A DNA stretch of 64,000 nucleotides from Gonapodya prolifera JEL478 (taxonomy: Eukaryota; Monoblepharomycota; Monoblepharidomycetes; Monoblepharidales; Gonapodyaceae): positions 496,001 through 560,000 of the forward strand of contig KQ965731.1 of the NCBI GenBank assembly GCA_001574975.1, given 5' to 3'. The position numbers and the translations under genes are program-made. The notes under the pieces were generated by a model, which saw only the letters and a list, made by a program, of their open reading frames with translations, was not told where the DNA came from and did not search any database. Below, piece after piece: positions 34,301 through 43,528 of this stretch (the first letter of the stretch is position 1; every line of letters begins with the position of its first letter).

Positions 34301-36327
34301 AGAAGAACGAACCTTGGCGCTGAGGCAACAGGTGGAAAGGCTTCGAGTAGAGGAAAGGACACTCCGAGCTCAAGCTGAACAGGCAAAGCAGCAGCGTACA
34401 GTTACCGTTCAGCAGGCGGAACTGGCGAATAGGGAGAAAGTAGAACTTGAGAAGACAAATGATGCTCTGAGGGACACCATCTCTGCCGCTGGCTCCGTGG
34501 CGCCAAGAACAAACAACTTTGCAGGTGGTCCTTTAACGCCTGGAGGGACACCTATTATTTCGAGGCCCCCACCACCACCACCACCCACTGCTGCCGCAAA
34601 AACAGATGGCCTCTTTGGGCTGGACCTGGCTTCATCGGCTACTGGTCTTGGATTGATTGCCGGCAAAAAGAGTACACTACCGGACAAGGGAAAAGAACAC
34701 GAAACGTTGCAAGAACCTGCTGCTAAAACCACTTCTCTGCCTGGCACAGCAATGTTGTCGCCTCCAGGTGACACTCTGAGAGGCAACTCTCCAAGTCCGT
34801 TCACGGATTTCCAAGCCAAATTCCCAGAAATGCCGGTATGCCACCGCGCGAGAAGTGCGACTTTGCGATTTATTAAATCACATTCCTAACCAGGGTGACA
34901 TTGACGACCCTTTCACGTCTTTTGAACAAGAACCGACAAAAGTCGTGCCTTCCGAAGCGGCAGCACCAACCGCAACACTGCCACCGCCTTCTCCACCGCA
35001 GCCTAATATGTTCGAAGCTGATTTCTCCAGTGCCTTTGGCAATGATCCCTTTGGTCCGCCACCGACATCCTCCGCTGCTGCAAGCCCAACGACTTCTAAT
35101 GTCCAATCTTCTCCAGTCATTGTATCAGCACCTGCCCCCGTACCTGCCCCCGTTCCCGGTGGGTCGCAAACCACGACGTCTCCTCAATCCGCTACAGGTA
35201 CAGAAACCAAGTCTGAGCAACCAGCTCCGGAAACGACTCCCGGCGGTGCTGTACTGTCCGCTGAAGAATCGTTCCCCAGCATGGAGGATTTCGAGGCTGA
35301 GTTTGACAAAGCCCCGAAACCTGGCGCTGGAGACACACCAATGTCGCCCTCTGTTGGACCAGTTTCAGAAAATGCGCCACCACCGGTCCCTGCACTGAGT
35401 CTAAAACCTGGTGGAGCCAAGTCTGGGCATAGCCCCAACCCATCAGTCACGTCTGGTTTTGAAGCAGCTTTTGGTGCTGCAAACGTTTCAAAGCCCTCTG
35501 CTCGTGCCCAGACACCAGACCTAGAGAGCGAGTTCAAAGATGCCTTTGGCCCAACCACTGGGGCACCACCATCTGAGTTGGCACTGGCTGCGAGAACTAC
35601 CCCCGGAAAAGACCTTACAGCCTTTGACTTTGATGCCGAATTCACTGACGACGCATTTAAGTTTACATCTGACTTTGGTGGGACGGGGAAACCACCCCTT
35701 TCGGGAAGCAACCCCCTGACATTGCAACAACCCACAGTCACATCACCACCTTCGTCCCCGCCACCTTCCTCAGTGCCAGCATTTGATGCTGATTTTAGTT
35801 CCGCATTCAGCCAACCATTTCAAACCACATCTCCTGTCGGTACCGCCAGTACCGCGGGTGATCCATTTGCTGCTGCATTTGGGCCATCTGTACCGGGGAC
35901 TTCCAGTGCTGGTGGCGCACGAATGTCATGGGATTTGGATACTGTGTTTGGACCAGGAGGTTCCAGCGGGGGTCCACCTACAACGAACGGAAAGGATCCG
36001 TTTGGATCCTCCCCAACCTTTGGGGCAACTACTGGAGCATCGCCCCCTGCATTTTCGGCTCCAAACAATGCTTTTGAGGCAGATTTTAGCGCCGCGTTTT
36101 CGGGCGGCGCTGTGCCATTCGATGCAAACTTTTCGGCCGCACCTGCTATTGGCAGTGGCATGCCGTCAGCGGCACGACCTCAACAAAGCTTGGGTCCCGA
36201 CAAAGATCTTGCGCCTGAAGTGAAGGAGGTGATAAGCCTCACCGGGGCTTCGGCAGATAAAGCGTTTGACGCGCTTGTGAAGTACGATATGGATGTTCAG
36301 AGGGCTGTTAACTATGTCCTAGGGTAG
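31313..36327 (+). CDS. EDE1: Ede1/Eps15-like endocytic scaffold
   Basis: Early clathrin-mediated endocytosis scaffold at the plasma membrane. The start MASLPPPPQSARLGLSRKVS follows a TATAAAA-like context. Three EH domains come first: EH1 (YSQLFSIGDVTKKGFI ... IWQLGDEEGKGFLTQSGFYR), EH2 (ARFASTFAALGPVGGAVTRE ... LPYFSAAMNILSRI) and EH3 (RYGEIFEQTDVGKKGYLSG ... WDLSTVRKAGQLSRDEFSVA), the last two being split by introns. They bind NPF peptides. A heptad coiled coil of about 190 residues follows (LARARVELRMGETQISETQQ onward). Next comes a long disordered stretch with DPF/NDPFG and repeated F-[DE]-A-x-F motifs, and finally a UBA domain (PEVKEVISLTGASADKAFDA ... AVNYVLG) for ubiquitin. This order is exactly that of Ede1. 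About ten introns lie in the 5' half, while the last exon (from about 34,894) is long. Confidence 0.92.
34960..36170 (+). repeat. F-[DE]-A-x-F motif repeats in the Ede1 tail
   Basis: The disordered region encodes at least seven copies of an acidic-aromatic motif: FEADFSSAF, FEAEFDKA, FEAAFGAA, FDAEFTDDAF, FDADFSSAF, FEADFSAAF and FDANFSAA, with DPFG or DPFA next to several. They are spaced by Pro/Ser/Thr/Gly-rich linkers. Confidence 0.8.
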
Positions 36328-36456
36328 ATTGATGTTGGAGTGACAGATCCAATGTACTGAACCATATTATGTACTTCACTTGTGTACGAAGGAGAAGGTA
36401 ACACCTCGAGCTTGCTCGATCACTGTCCCTGTCTCCCAACCTCTCTTCTCGCCTGT

Positions 36457-39400
36457 ATGGCACAATCAGAGCTCAAATGGAAGATTGGAGGATGCAACGA
36501 GCTGTGCCTATCCTCTTACGTTTGCTTTCTGGTCATCTGGGTTGCTAACATCGCCCCGTTCGGGTATTACTGGGGAGATTGGACGATTCGGATAGTACGT
36601 CGATGCTTCAGCCTTGCCCGAGCAAGTGAAACAATGTTTATTTTTCATGGCACTTGACCACAAGCGATCACCGGTCCTGACAGTGTCGATGGCGTTTGTT
36701 ATGTTGTGTTGTATTACAGGGACTGTCCTGCTTGAAATACGTATGCAACTGGAGTATTAGAGAGTTTGCGCAAAAAAAAAACTTTACCGTAAAGTTTACT
36801 GAGGCACACGAGGAATTATTGAGTACATTTTAGTTTGCGCATCATAAGAAATGTACCGTGCGCCGTCCCTCAATACCACACCAATATGCTGCGATACCAT
36901 CCCATGGCAGTGGAAGCAGATACAGCTGAGGAGGACGCATCACTTGGTGTCCGTATCGCAGCTGTCCTTGGCCTCTTGGTGGTCTCGCCGCCGCCCTCAA
37001 TCCGGAGTCTCACATTGGAACCGCTGGACCTGGAATCATTGAGCGATGCGGATTATTTTTATCATTTCCGGTAAGGATCGATGCTCTGAGACAGTTATTT
37101 TGTTAATCTAACTTGTTCTGTGGCAGATTTAGTCGGGTGGATGTGGGCCGCCTTTGCGCCGCACTCCACATCCCCGATATCATCACGACCACCAATCGCC
37201 TCAAGCTTCCCGGAACAAAAGCGTTGTGCATGCTCCTCAAGCGCCTATCGTACCCTGGGCGTCTTGGGGAGATCGCAATCTTCTTCGGTGGGACCGCTCG
37301 CAAGTTTCGCGGATCGTCCACGAGACAGCAACTGGAATAGTGGAGCGATTTGGACACATTATGGCATGGGATGACCAGTTCATGACGCCGGAGTATCTGG
37401 AGCAGTGTTGTGCGGCTGTTCATGCCGCCGGCGCTCCGCTCCAGACTATTTTCGGGTTCATTGATGGTACTGTGCGCCCCATTGCGCGTCCGATTCGCCG
37501 TCAGGAGCTTTGGTACAATGGATGGAAGCGAACGCATGCCATCAAGTTTCAAGGGGTGCTAATTGCGGACAGAATCGTGCGGATTTCAGGGCCTCACAAC
37601 GGGAAACGGCATGATTCGAGGATTTTTCGGGAGAGTGGTCTGTTGGAAACACTTATAAACCATGGTGAGTGATACTTCATTATGAATCGCGGTGGTTGCA
37701 TGCCAATACGTGCTGCAGCACATCTCCCAAACGGTCGGCGCATCCAATTGTATGGGGACCCTGCCTACGGCTGGAACCCCCTTATAACTGCCCCGTTTCG
37801 CTCCGTGAGGATTACAGATGTTCAAAGGATGCATAACGCGGACATGAGTGCAGTTAGGATTGCTGTTGAGTGGTGTTTTGGGAAGGTGTTAGCTTTATTT
37901 GCGTGGGTTGACTTTAAGAAGAACCAGAAACTGCTCTTGCAGCCACTGGGACTTTATTATAAGGTGGCAGTACTGCTTACAAACTGCCACACATGTATTT
38001 ATGGCAGTCAGGTGGTGGACCTATTAAGAGTTGATCCACCACCACTTGAAACCTACTTACGTGTAGCAAACCAGTCGTAAAGCCGATTTAATCGCATTCG
38101 ATCATACAAACTAAGAACAAACGTCATTTATGTCCATCTGCAACTAGTTTAGTTAGTAAAGCTACCATTGCTTTGTCCTTTCTCAAAGCAGCTTCCCTGT
38201 CCTTCTCTTCACGCTCGAAACGATCCCGTTCCAGTTGCGCCTTCATCCGTTCGACTTCCAGGAACTCCTTCCTGAGCCGAACGTCCTCCTCCTGAAATCG
38301 ATCCGTGTTCGCCCCTCTTTTGCTCTCCGCATCCATTAAACCCTTCAGTACATCCACCACCTGACTTTCGGCAATGTCTGCCATCCTTGGCTTGCGCCGC
38401 TTGGCCAGGATGGGGGTTGTCGCGCTTGAGCTCTCCCGTCCGATTCCGCACCGTCTGTCACTTCCCTTCGGCGCCTCCGTGTCCCGCACCTCTCCAATGA
38501 TTGGGAGAGGAGGTCTGTTGATGTGATTTGACGATTCCGTAGAGCGTTCAGTCAAATCAATTGAAAATCGGAATGCCGATCGATTCCCTCACCTTGAAGT
38601 ACTGCTCATCCCGTTCAGAGGCCTCCCGCCCACGTTTCCAATCCGCCTTCTTGTTCCCTTCGTCCTGATACTGCGTGTACGCCAATCGCGCAGTTAGTTC
38701 GCAACCGATTCCCGAATCTCGCAAAATTGAACACTTACCACATCGTACCACTCCTCCAGTAGTTGCTGCACCTCCATAACGTCCTCGTCCACGCCCGTCA
38801 GCCTCTTGTGGTTCGCACGGTCCTCCCTCGTCCATGTCAGTGCCCGATTCAGGGCAGTGTCAATCGGTTTCCATTTGAACCCCATCTATTCTACCCCAAC
38901 AGCCTCCAAGTTTGCCACCATCCTTGCCTGCTTCTCCTTGATTGTCTCCCGCGTTCTTTTCCAGTACGGTGCGACGGCGATTGCTTCCGTTAACAAATCG
39001 CGCCACATTCCCGCTGGTTCCCCGACTTTCCCAATTAGCTTCCGAAACTGCGAGATACGGGCAATCCCAGCTGGCGTATTCGTAACATCTGTATTAAAGA
39101 GATGTATTCNNNNNNNNNNNNNNNNNNNNNNNNNNNNNNNNNNNNNNNNNNNNNNNNNNNNNNNNNNNNNNNNNNNNNNNNNNGAGTGGTCCATTGTACA
39201 CGCCCAGATTCCCTGTCCCACATTGCGCCAACACGCCGTGTCCTTCTTTGAATGGGTTTAGACCAGTTTCTGGGGTGAAATCGGGAGGGAAGTTCGAAGA
39301 GTGGGTTGCAAAATCGGCGGCGATGGCAGGGTCAACACAGCGACGAGGGAGAGGCAAAACTTGACATAAGACGGTAGATCTGACCTCTTTGATCCATTCT

Positions 39401-40992
39401 CGATAATTCCGGCGCAAATTGTGAGATTCCGCGTCCAATCGATGAGGAAATCGACGAGTATATTTAATGTCCCGTGGGGCCCGGCCAGAGGACATTTTCA
39501 CCGTCAAAGTTTACTCGGGGCTGCGCCACAGAGGCTCTACAGTAAATTTTACGGTACATTTTGGCTTTGCGCAAACTCTCTATTGTCAGCTATTTTTTTA
39601 TTCTTTTTATTATGTGTGACAACGTTGAGATCACACGTTTGAAACTTCTGTCGAAGATGTTGTTTTCAGCTGTCGGAGTCATTGGGTTTATCATGTCGTC
39701 CCATGCAGCCTCCACGATTGTGAAATACATAGAAAACGAGCGAAGCATGGCGTTCAAGGACGTGGGCACGAACCGATTCGCGCAGCACATCAGAAATAAG
39801 CCGTTCGAGAATCGCGCATGGTTGGCGACAAGGGCCCTTTGGAAATCTTTCTTCGTGTTCATGGTGGGCCTGATCACTGTAGCTCTTGTTCCAATGGCTC
39901 TCTTGTTCCAATGGCTCTCTTGTTCCAATGGCTCTCTTGTTCCCCCTTACGGACTTGTGCACTGCCAATTCAAATGCGTACCTCATGACCAGAATACTGT
40001 TGGGAGCGAACTTGGTGGGAGTGTTGCTCTTTGTCGTCATCGTGTTTCGATCTGTCAAGGACGAAGAGGGCATTGCAAATGAGTTTCTCTGCTCGCAAAC
40101 GATAGCGTCGATCGTTCTCATATTTTGTGAGTGCGACACCGTCACAGACAAAGTCGAATGCCGTTCTAACACATGAAAACCACTGAAGATGGGCTGGGTA
40201 ACATCTCGGAAATTCGGACGCTCATTGGTGACCAATTTTCACAAGTTCTTCTTGTTTGTGTGGGCGGAGGGGCCATGCTTCTTTGTCAAGTAGGACACCA
40301 GGCACGGAGGGCACATCATGCATATCGGCATGGCAGTTTACACCGGGCAACTTCTCGTGGCCTCTCGTTCCAAAGCTGATGAGATCAAAACCAGGAGATC
40401 TGGTCTGGAAGGAGTTCCGGAGGTTCGCGGGAAGGGATTTGTGTGTCGAAAACGTTCTCTTCTGCGAAGCGTACGAGGAGGTGATGGGGAAAGTGACCAA
40501 ACTCGTCATCCCTAAAAAGTGTGCACACACATCGGGGCTTCCGCAAGGCTGGAGCGATGCCGACGCATGAACAGTTGAGAGTCAGCCGTGGGTTGTCTCC
40601 AGATTTGAAGGGTCGCTGGCGAATGATCTCGTCGACGTGCCAGTACCGGCGGAATTGCGTGCAGACTTTGAAACAGTGTACGAGCAATTCATTCGACGTG
40701 GGGCAGAAAGGGAACTGAATCTTTCAATTTCTGTCGCTCAATATGTTCAAACGGCAATGAAAGAAAAGGTGACAGTGGACATTTTTGATGGTGCGTGGTT
40801 CGTTAGGAAGTAAATTTCTGGTTGTTTGGCTCCAGCGTGATCACGACATTGCACTTTCCACCGTCAGGTGTCCGCAGAGAAGTTTTGAAAATGCTTTACG
40901 AAAACACCTGGCAGAAGCTTGTTGCAGCCAAAGGTCCAAATCTCTGGAAAGATAGGGAAGGAGAAGCTGGGTCGGCGCCAAGCGCTCTATGA
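36457..40992 (+). CDS. Transmembrane RGS protein, split by a Harbinger insertion
   Basis: GTPase-activating regulator of a G-alpha subunit with membrane spans before the RGS domain, like fungal 7TM-RGS proteins. Exon 1 (36457-36594) starts MAQSELKWKIGG and has a span SSYVCFLVIWVANIAPFGYY. A second span (VLTVSMAFVMLCCITGTVLL) ends just before the transposon. Right of the transposon come LLSKMLFSAVGVIGFIMSSH, FFVFMVGLITVALVPMALLF, TRILLGANLVGVLLFVVIVF and a further Ile/Val-rich segment. The RGS domain follows from about 40,370 (PGDLVWKEFRRFAGRDLCVE, NVLFCEAYEEV) to ELNLSISVAQYV, VTVDIFDGVRREVLKMLYEN and the stop at 40,990-40,992. Exon limits near the insertion are uncertain. A 17-bp tandem repeat lies in the fourth span. 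The gene may be disabled in this strain, or rescued if the transposon is spliced out. Confidence 0.75.
36759..36801 (+). repeat. Left terminal inverted repeat of Harbinger
   Basis: AGAGAGTTTGCGCAAA, an A-run, then CCGTAAAGTTTACTG. It pairs with the reverse complement of 39,540-39,581 with a few mismatches, mainly at the A-run. Confidence 0.88.
36886..38080 (+). pseudogene. Harbinger transposase (DDE_Tnp_4), frameshifted
   Basis: The ATG at 36,886 opens a frame with a GT...AG intron after DADYFYHFR; the next exon gives FSRVDVGRLCAALHIPD and LLKRLSYPGRLGEIAIFFG, the helical region before the catalytic core. Just after IFFG (about 37,290) the reading moves by one base: RDRSQVSRIV would be expected, and DRSQVSRIVHETATGIVERF does follow, but in another frame. 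The catalytic residues are visible: Asp in FGFIDGTVRP, Asp in LYGDPAYGW, Glu in RIAVEWCFGKV. A second intron (after LLETLINH) is canonical. The enzyme would cut and paste the element through its terminal repeats. Stop at 38,078-38,080. Confidence 0.85.
38124..39495 (-). pseudogene. Harbinger helper (Myb/SANT-like) ORF, interrupted
   Basis: Minus-strand frame starting MSSGRAPRDIKYTRRFPHRL, running into the 74-base assembly gap and continuing QFRKLIGKVGEPAGMWRDLL ... ANLEAVGVE. An in-frame TAG (38886-38888) is followed at once by ATG GGG, and the protein-like sequence goes on (MGFKWKPIDTALNRALTWTR). After a canonical intron comes YQDEGNKKADWKRGREASER, then an acidic/basic coiled coil (RLRKEFLEVERMKAQLERDR) and the stop at 38,124-38,126. 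In active Harbingers this second protein binds DNA and brings the transposase into the nucleus. The TAG is either a nonsense change or the border of two ORFs. Confidence 0.65.
39110..39183. other. Assembly gap (74 N)
   Basis: Unresolved bases inside the Harbinger helper ORF. The element's real length may differ. Confidence 0.99.
39540..39581 (-). repeat. Right terminal inverted repeat of Harbinger
   Basis: Reverse complement reads AGAGAGTTTGCGCAAAG, then a diverged spacer, then CCGTAAAATTTACTG. It is followed directly by ATT, the second copy of the target duplication. Confidence 0.88.
39883..39943 (+). repeat. 17-bp tandem repeat, 3.5 copies, in the RGS gene
   Basis: CTCTTGTTCCAATGGCT repeated at 39883, 39900 and 39917, with a partial fourth copy at 39934. 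It lies within or just after a predicted membrane span. Because 17 is not a multiple of three, each added copy changes the reading frame. Confidence 0.9.
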
Positions 40993-41296
40993 GCCACCTA
41001 TTTCGAAGCGCGATAGATTATATCATGCATGAATTCACATTTGAGTAAATAGCTTTGTCGAGTGTATTCTTTGTGTAACTTCTTGTTCGCTCTTCTGCAT
41101 GTTGAAATATTCGATGCACGCGACGTCAGAGGATTTGGAGAGATAACTGACAATCAGGTTAGGATACATTATGGTTTAAAGACACTAATAGATCGTGGTC
41201 ATTTCGCCATTTTCATGTCTTTTGCTTGTCCACAATGGTGTGATTTCGGCAAAAAGTGCACGAACAAAGATTGCTGTGGCCACCTCACCAAGGGCA
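40993..41296. other. Spacer between RGS gene and ZUP1
   Basis: About 300 bp with no gene recognised. It holds the 3' end of the RGS gene and presumably the ZUP1 promoter. Confidence 0.6.
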
Positions 41297-43317
41297 ATGA
41301 ACTGCCCGCTCTGTGCTCTCACGTTCGACGACGTTCCGACTCTCGAGGCGCACGCAGACGCACACTTCAGCGATGCTGGCGTGAACGATGCACACGCTGG
41401 CGATGCGGGTCGGGCGATAGGGATAACACAGACAACCTCAATTGCGAAGACGACTCGTGAACCACATCAACCACCTGTTGCCAACAACTCACAGACAGCT
41501 GACTTTGACTCGGGTGACTTTGTGTCCGTTGCCGGCGTCACGTTCGCCCGGTGTCAGGAGGATCATTGTAACGAACTCGTTCCTCTTACCGATTGGGAAA
41601 ACCATCTCTCGTGGCACACTGCTCAGGTAGTTTTCAAATACTTGGCTATCACATCTAATTTTCTTCACGTGATCCTGACGCGCTTCACTTCCTCCTTCAA
41701 AATCGAAAGAGCTTGCATGCTCAAGAAGTTGAAGCGCGGGCAGTCTCGGAGCAAACCTCTTTTCGTTCTCTGAAACGTCGTTTCGAAGGGATTGCTGTAG
41801 ATGACGAACGTCGCTCATCTCCGTCGTCGCCGGCGGACACAAAAACTGGGTACGCTCAGCAGTACCGAACCTCTCTTCGTAAGGACTTGGACGCTGGCAA
41901 AATCGACCTCGCCCAGTTCGAGCGGGAATGCCAACGCCTAGAAAGCACGTTGCGTACTGCGGAAAATACTCTTCGACTGGCTGGTTCCACATCCACGGAA
42001 CCTCCTCCATTGGCCGATCAGGATGGTGACATCTCCGACGACCCGGATCACGGTACTTCCGTGCCCGCGTATGACCCAACTTTCCCCGACCGAGCACCGG
42101 GCCTCGTTCCCCTTGTCATCCGACTCTTGACTTCGCCAGGAATGGCAAAGCAAGGAGTCTCCGCAAGACTGTGTGATCCGGGCGTGGTGCAACACAGCTG
42201 GGATCCGGGTGGTGAGTAGTGCTGTTTTATTATGCGACATGCGTCTCAGCGAGGAAGTGTCCGTCGTCACCCTTACCAAGATCGTCACTGGGGCTGTGGG
42301 TACCGCAATATACAGACTCTCATGTCGTCGCTCCTCCACATCACCGAGTATTCCGCTCATCTCCGAGCTGAACTACGGCGCCGTACGGGCTCGGAAGAGG
42401 TACCAGGCGTACCCGCAATCCAGGGACTCATCGAAAGGGCGTGGACCGAAGGTGAGATGTCAGCCACTGACAGATATGCAAGATGCTACCATAACGTGAA
42501 GACACATCGCGCTCTGATCGCTCTCTCTAATCATCATTTAATCACCCCACCGAAACTTTCCCGCACCTTCCGATGTTTAGGATGGGATATAGCAGGAGCA
42601 TCTCAACTTGGCAACCAACTCATCGGTACACGCAAGTGGATTGGATCCATGGAATGCGCCGCTCTCCTAGGCTCGTTGGGGATACGGTACGTCTTGCAAA
42701 CACCCGCTTCAAACACAATACCACCATTGCATCCTGAACATCTCTCATGCCCATGCAGCGTCGAAATAATCGACTTCCATACCGCAACCGGACCAGACCG
42801 TACGCACCCCCGGCTGTTCGATTACGTCGAGGAGTACTTCTATGAGCGGATAGAGCAACAGCAGAACTGCGCCAGTAGCGTTGCTGGCTCCCAAAACGGT
42901 CGCTCTGACCCCAAACCCTCGGCCTTTGCGACACTCATGAAGGGCTCGCGGAGGGGCGAGGTGAAAGCGATAATTGGGAAGCCACCGCTATACTTTCAGC
43001 ACCAAGGTGCGTGTTCGCTTCGTGTCAGCTCAAGAAACCCACCTCTCATCACCGCACTGTGAGGCCACTCTCGCACCATTGCTGGAATTTCCATAACCCC
43101 TTCCAAATCTTCCCCTCCCACACGGCACCTCATCATTCTCGACCCCGGTCGACGGTTCAACCCCGCGAGTATGCCGCGAAGTGTGAGGGGATTCCGTGTG
43201 GCCGTGGGACAAGCTCGACATGCACAATACCAGGTGGTTCGGGTGATTGGTGTTGGCTGGCCAACGGAGTGGGAGCGAATTAGAGCAATGCAACCCAACA
43301 GCAGGAGGGTACCTTGA
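41297..43317 (+). CDS. ZUP1: ZUP1/ZUFSP-like C78 deubiquitinase
   Basis: Papain-fold peptidase of family C78, which in characterised relatives cleaves Lys63-linked ubiquitin chains at DNA-damage sites. The start MNCPLCALTFDDVPTLEAHA opens with a C2H2 finger (C-x2-C...H-x3-H), and a second finger CQEDHCNELVPLTDWENHLS is nearby. Splicing of 41,626 to 41,710 is in frame. A helical linker (YRTSLRKDLDAGKIDLAQFE) and ARLCDPGVVQHSW lead into the catalytic domain. DRHWGCGYRNIQTLMSSLL holds the active-site Cys. VPAIQGLIERAW and LIGTRKWIGSMECAALLGSL follow, then PPLYFQHQGHSRT with the catalytic His and HLIILDPG with the Asp. The end is MQPNSRRVP with the stop at 43,315-43,317. I chose the start because it places the first finger at the N-terminus; upstream in-frame sequence does not look coding. 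Confidence 0.88.
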
Positions 43318-43528
43318 AATTGAATTTTCATCGACGATTACGAGACTTAGGAAGTGTAACACACCGCAGTATATTTCATATCATTTCATTTCACACTAGC
43401 AAAACAGAAAACCAAACCTAAGACAAACTAAATAATGCGAGGATAGTTCTCGTAGACCACACACTTCCACTCTCCAGGTATTTACCCAGCCTTCAATTAC
43501 AAACCGTCGAAGTTCACATCCGCCCTTC

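Larger units (their letters stand above)
36759..39581. mobile_element. PIF/Harbinger DNA transposon inside the RGS gene
   Basis: 2.8 kb (with a gap of unknown true size) bounded by 42-43 bp terminal inverted repeats starting AGAGAGTTTGCGCAAA and flanked by a 3-bp ATT duplication (36756-36758 and 39582-39584). It encodes a DDE_Tnp_4 transposase (+) and a convergent helper protein (-), the standard two-gene Harbinger plan. CG content is like the host's, so the copy is younger than the island at 5.6-17.6 kb. A one-base frameshift in the transposase and an in-frame TAG in the helper suggest it can no longer move by itself. Confidence 0.9.
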
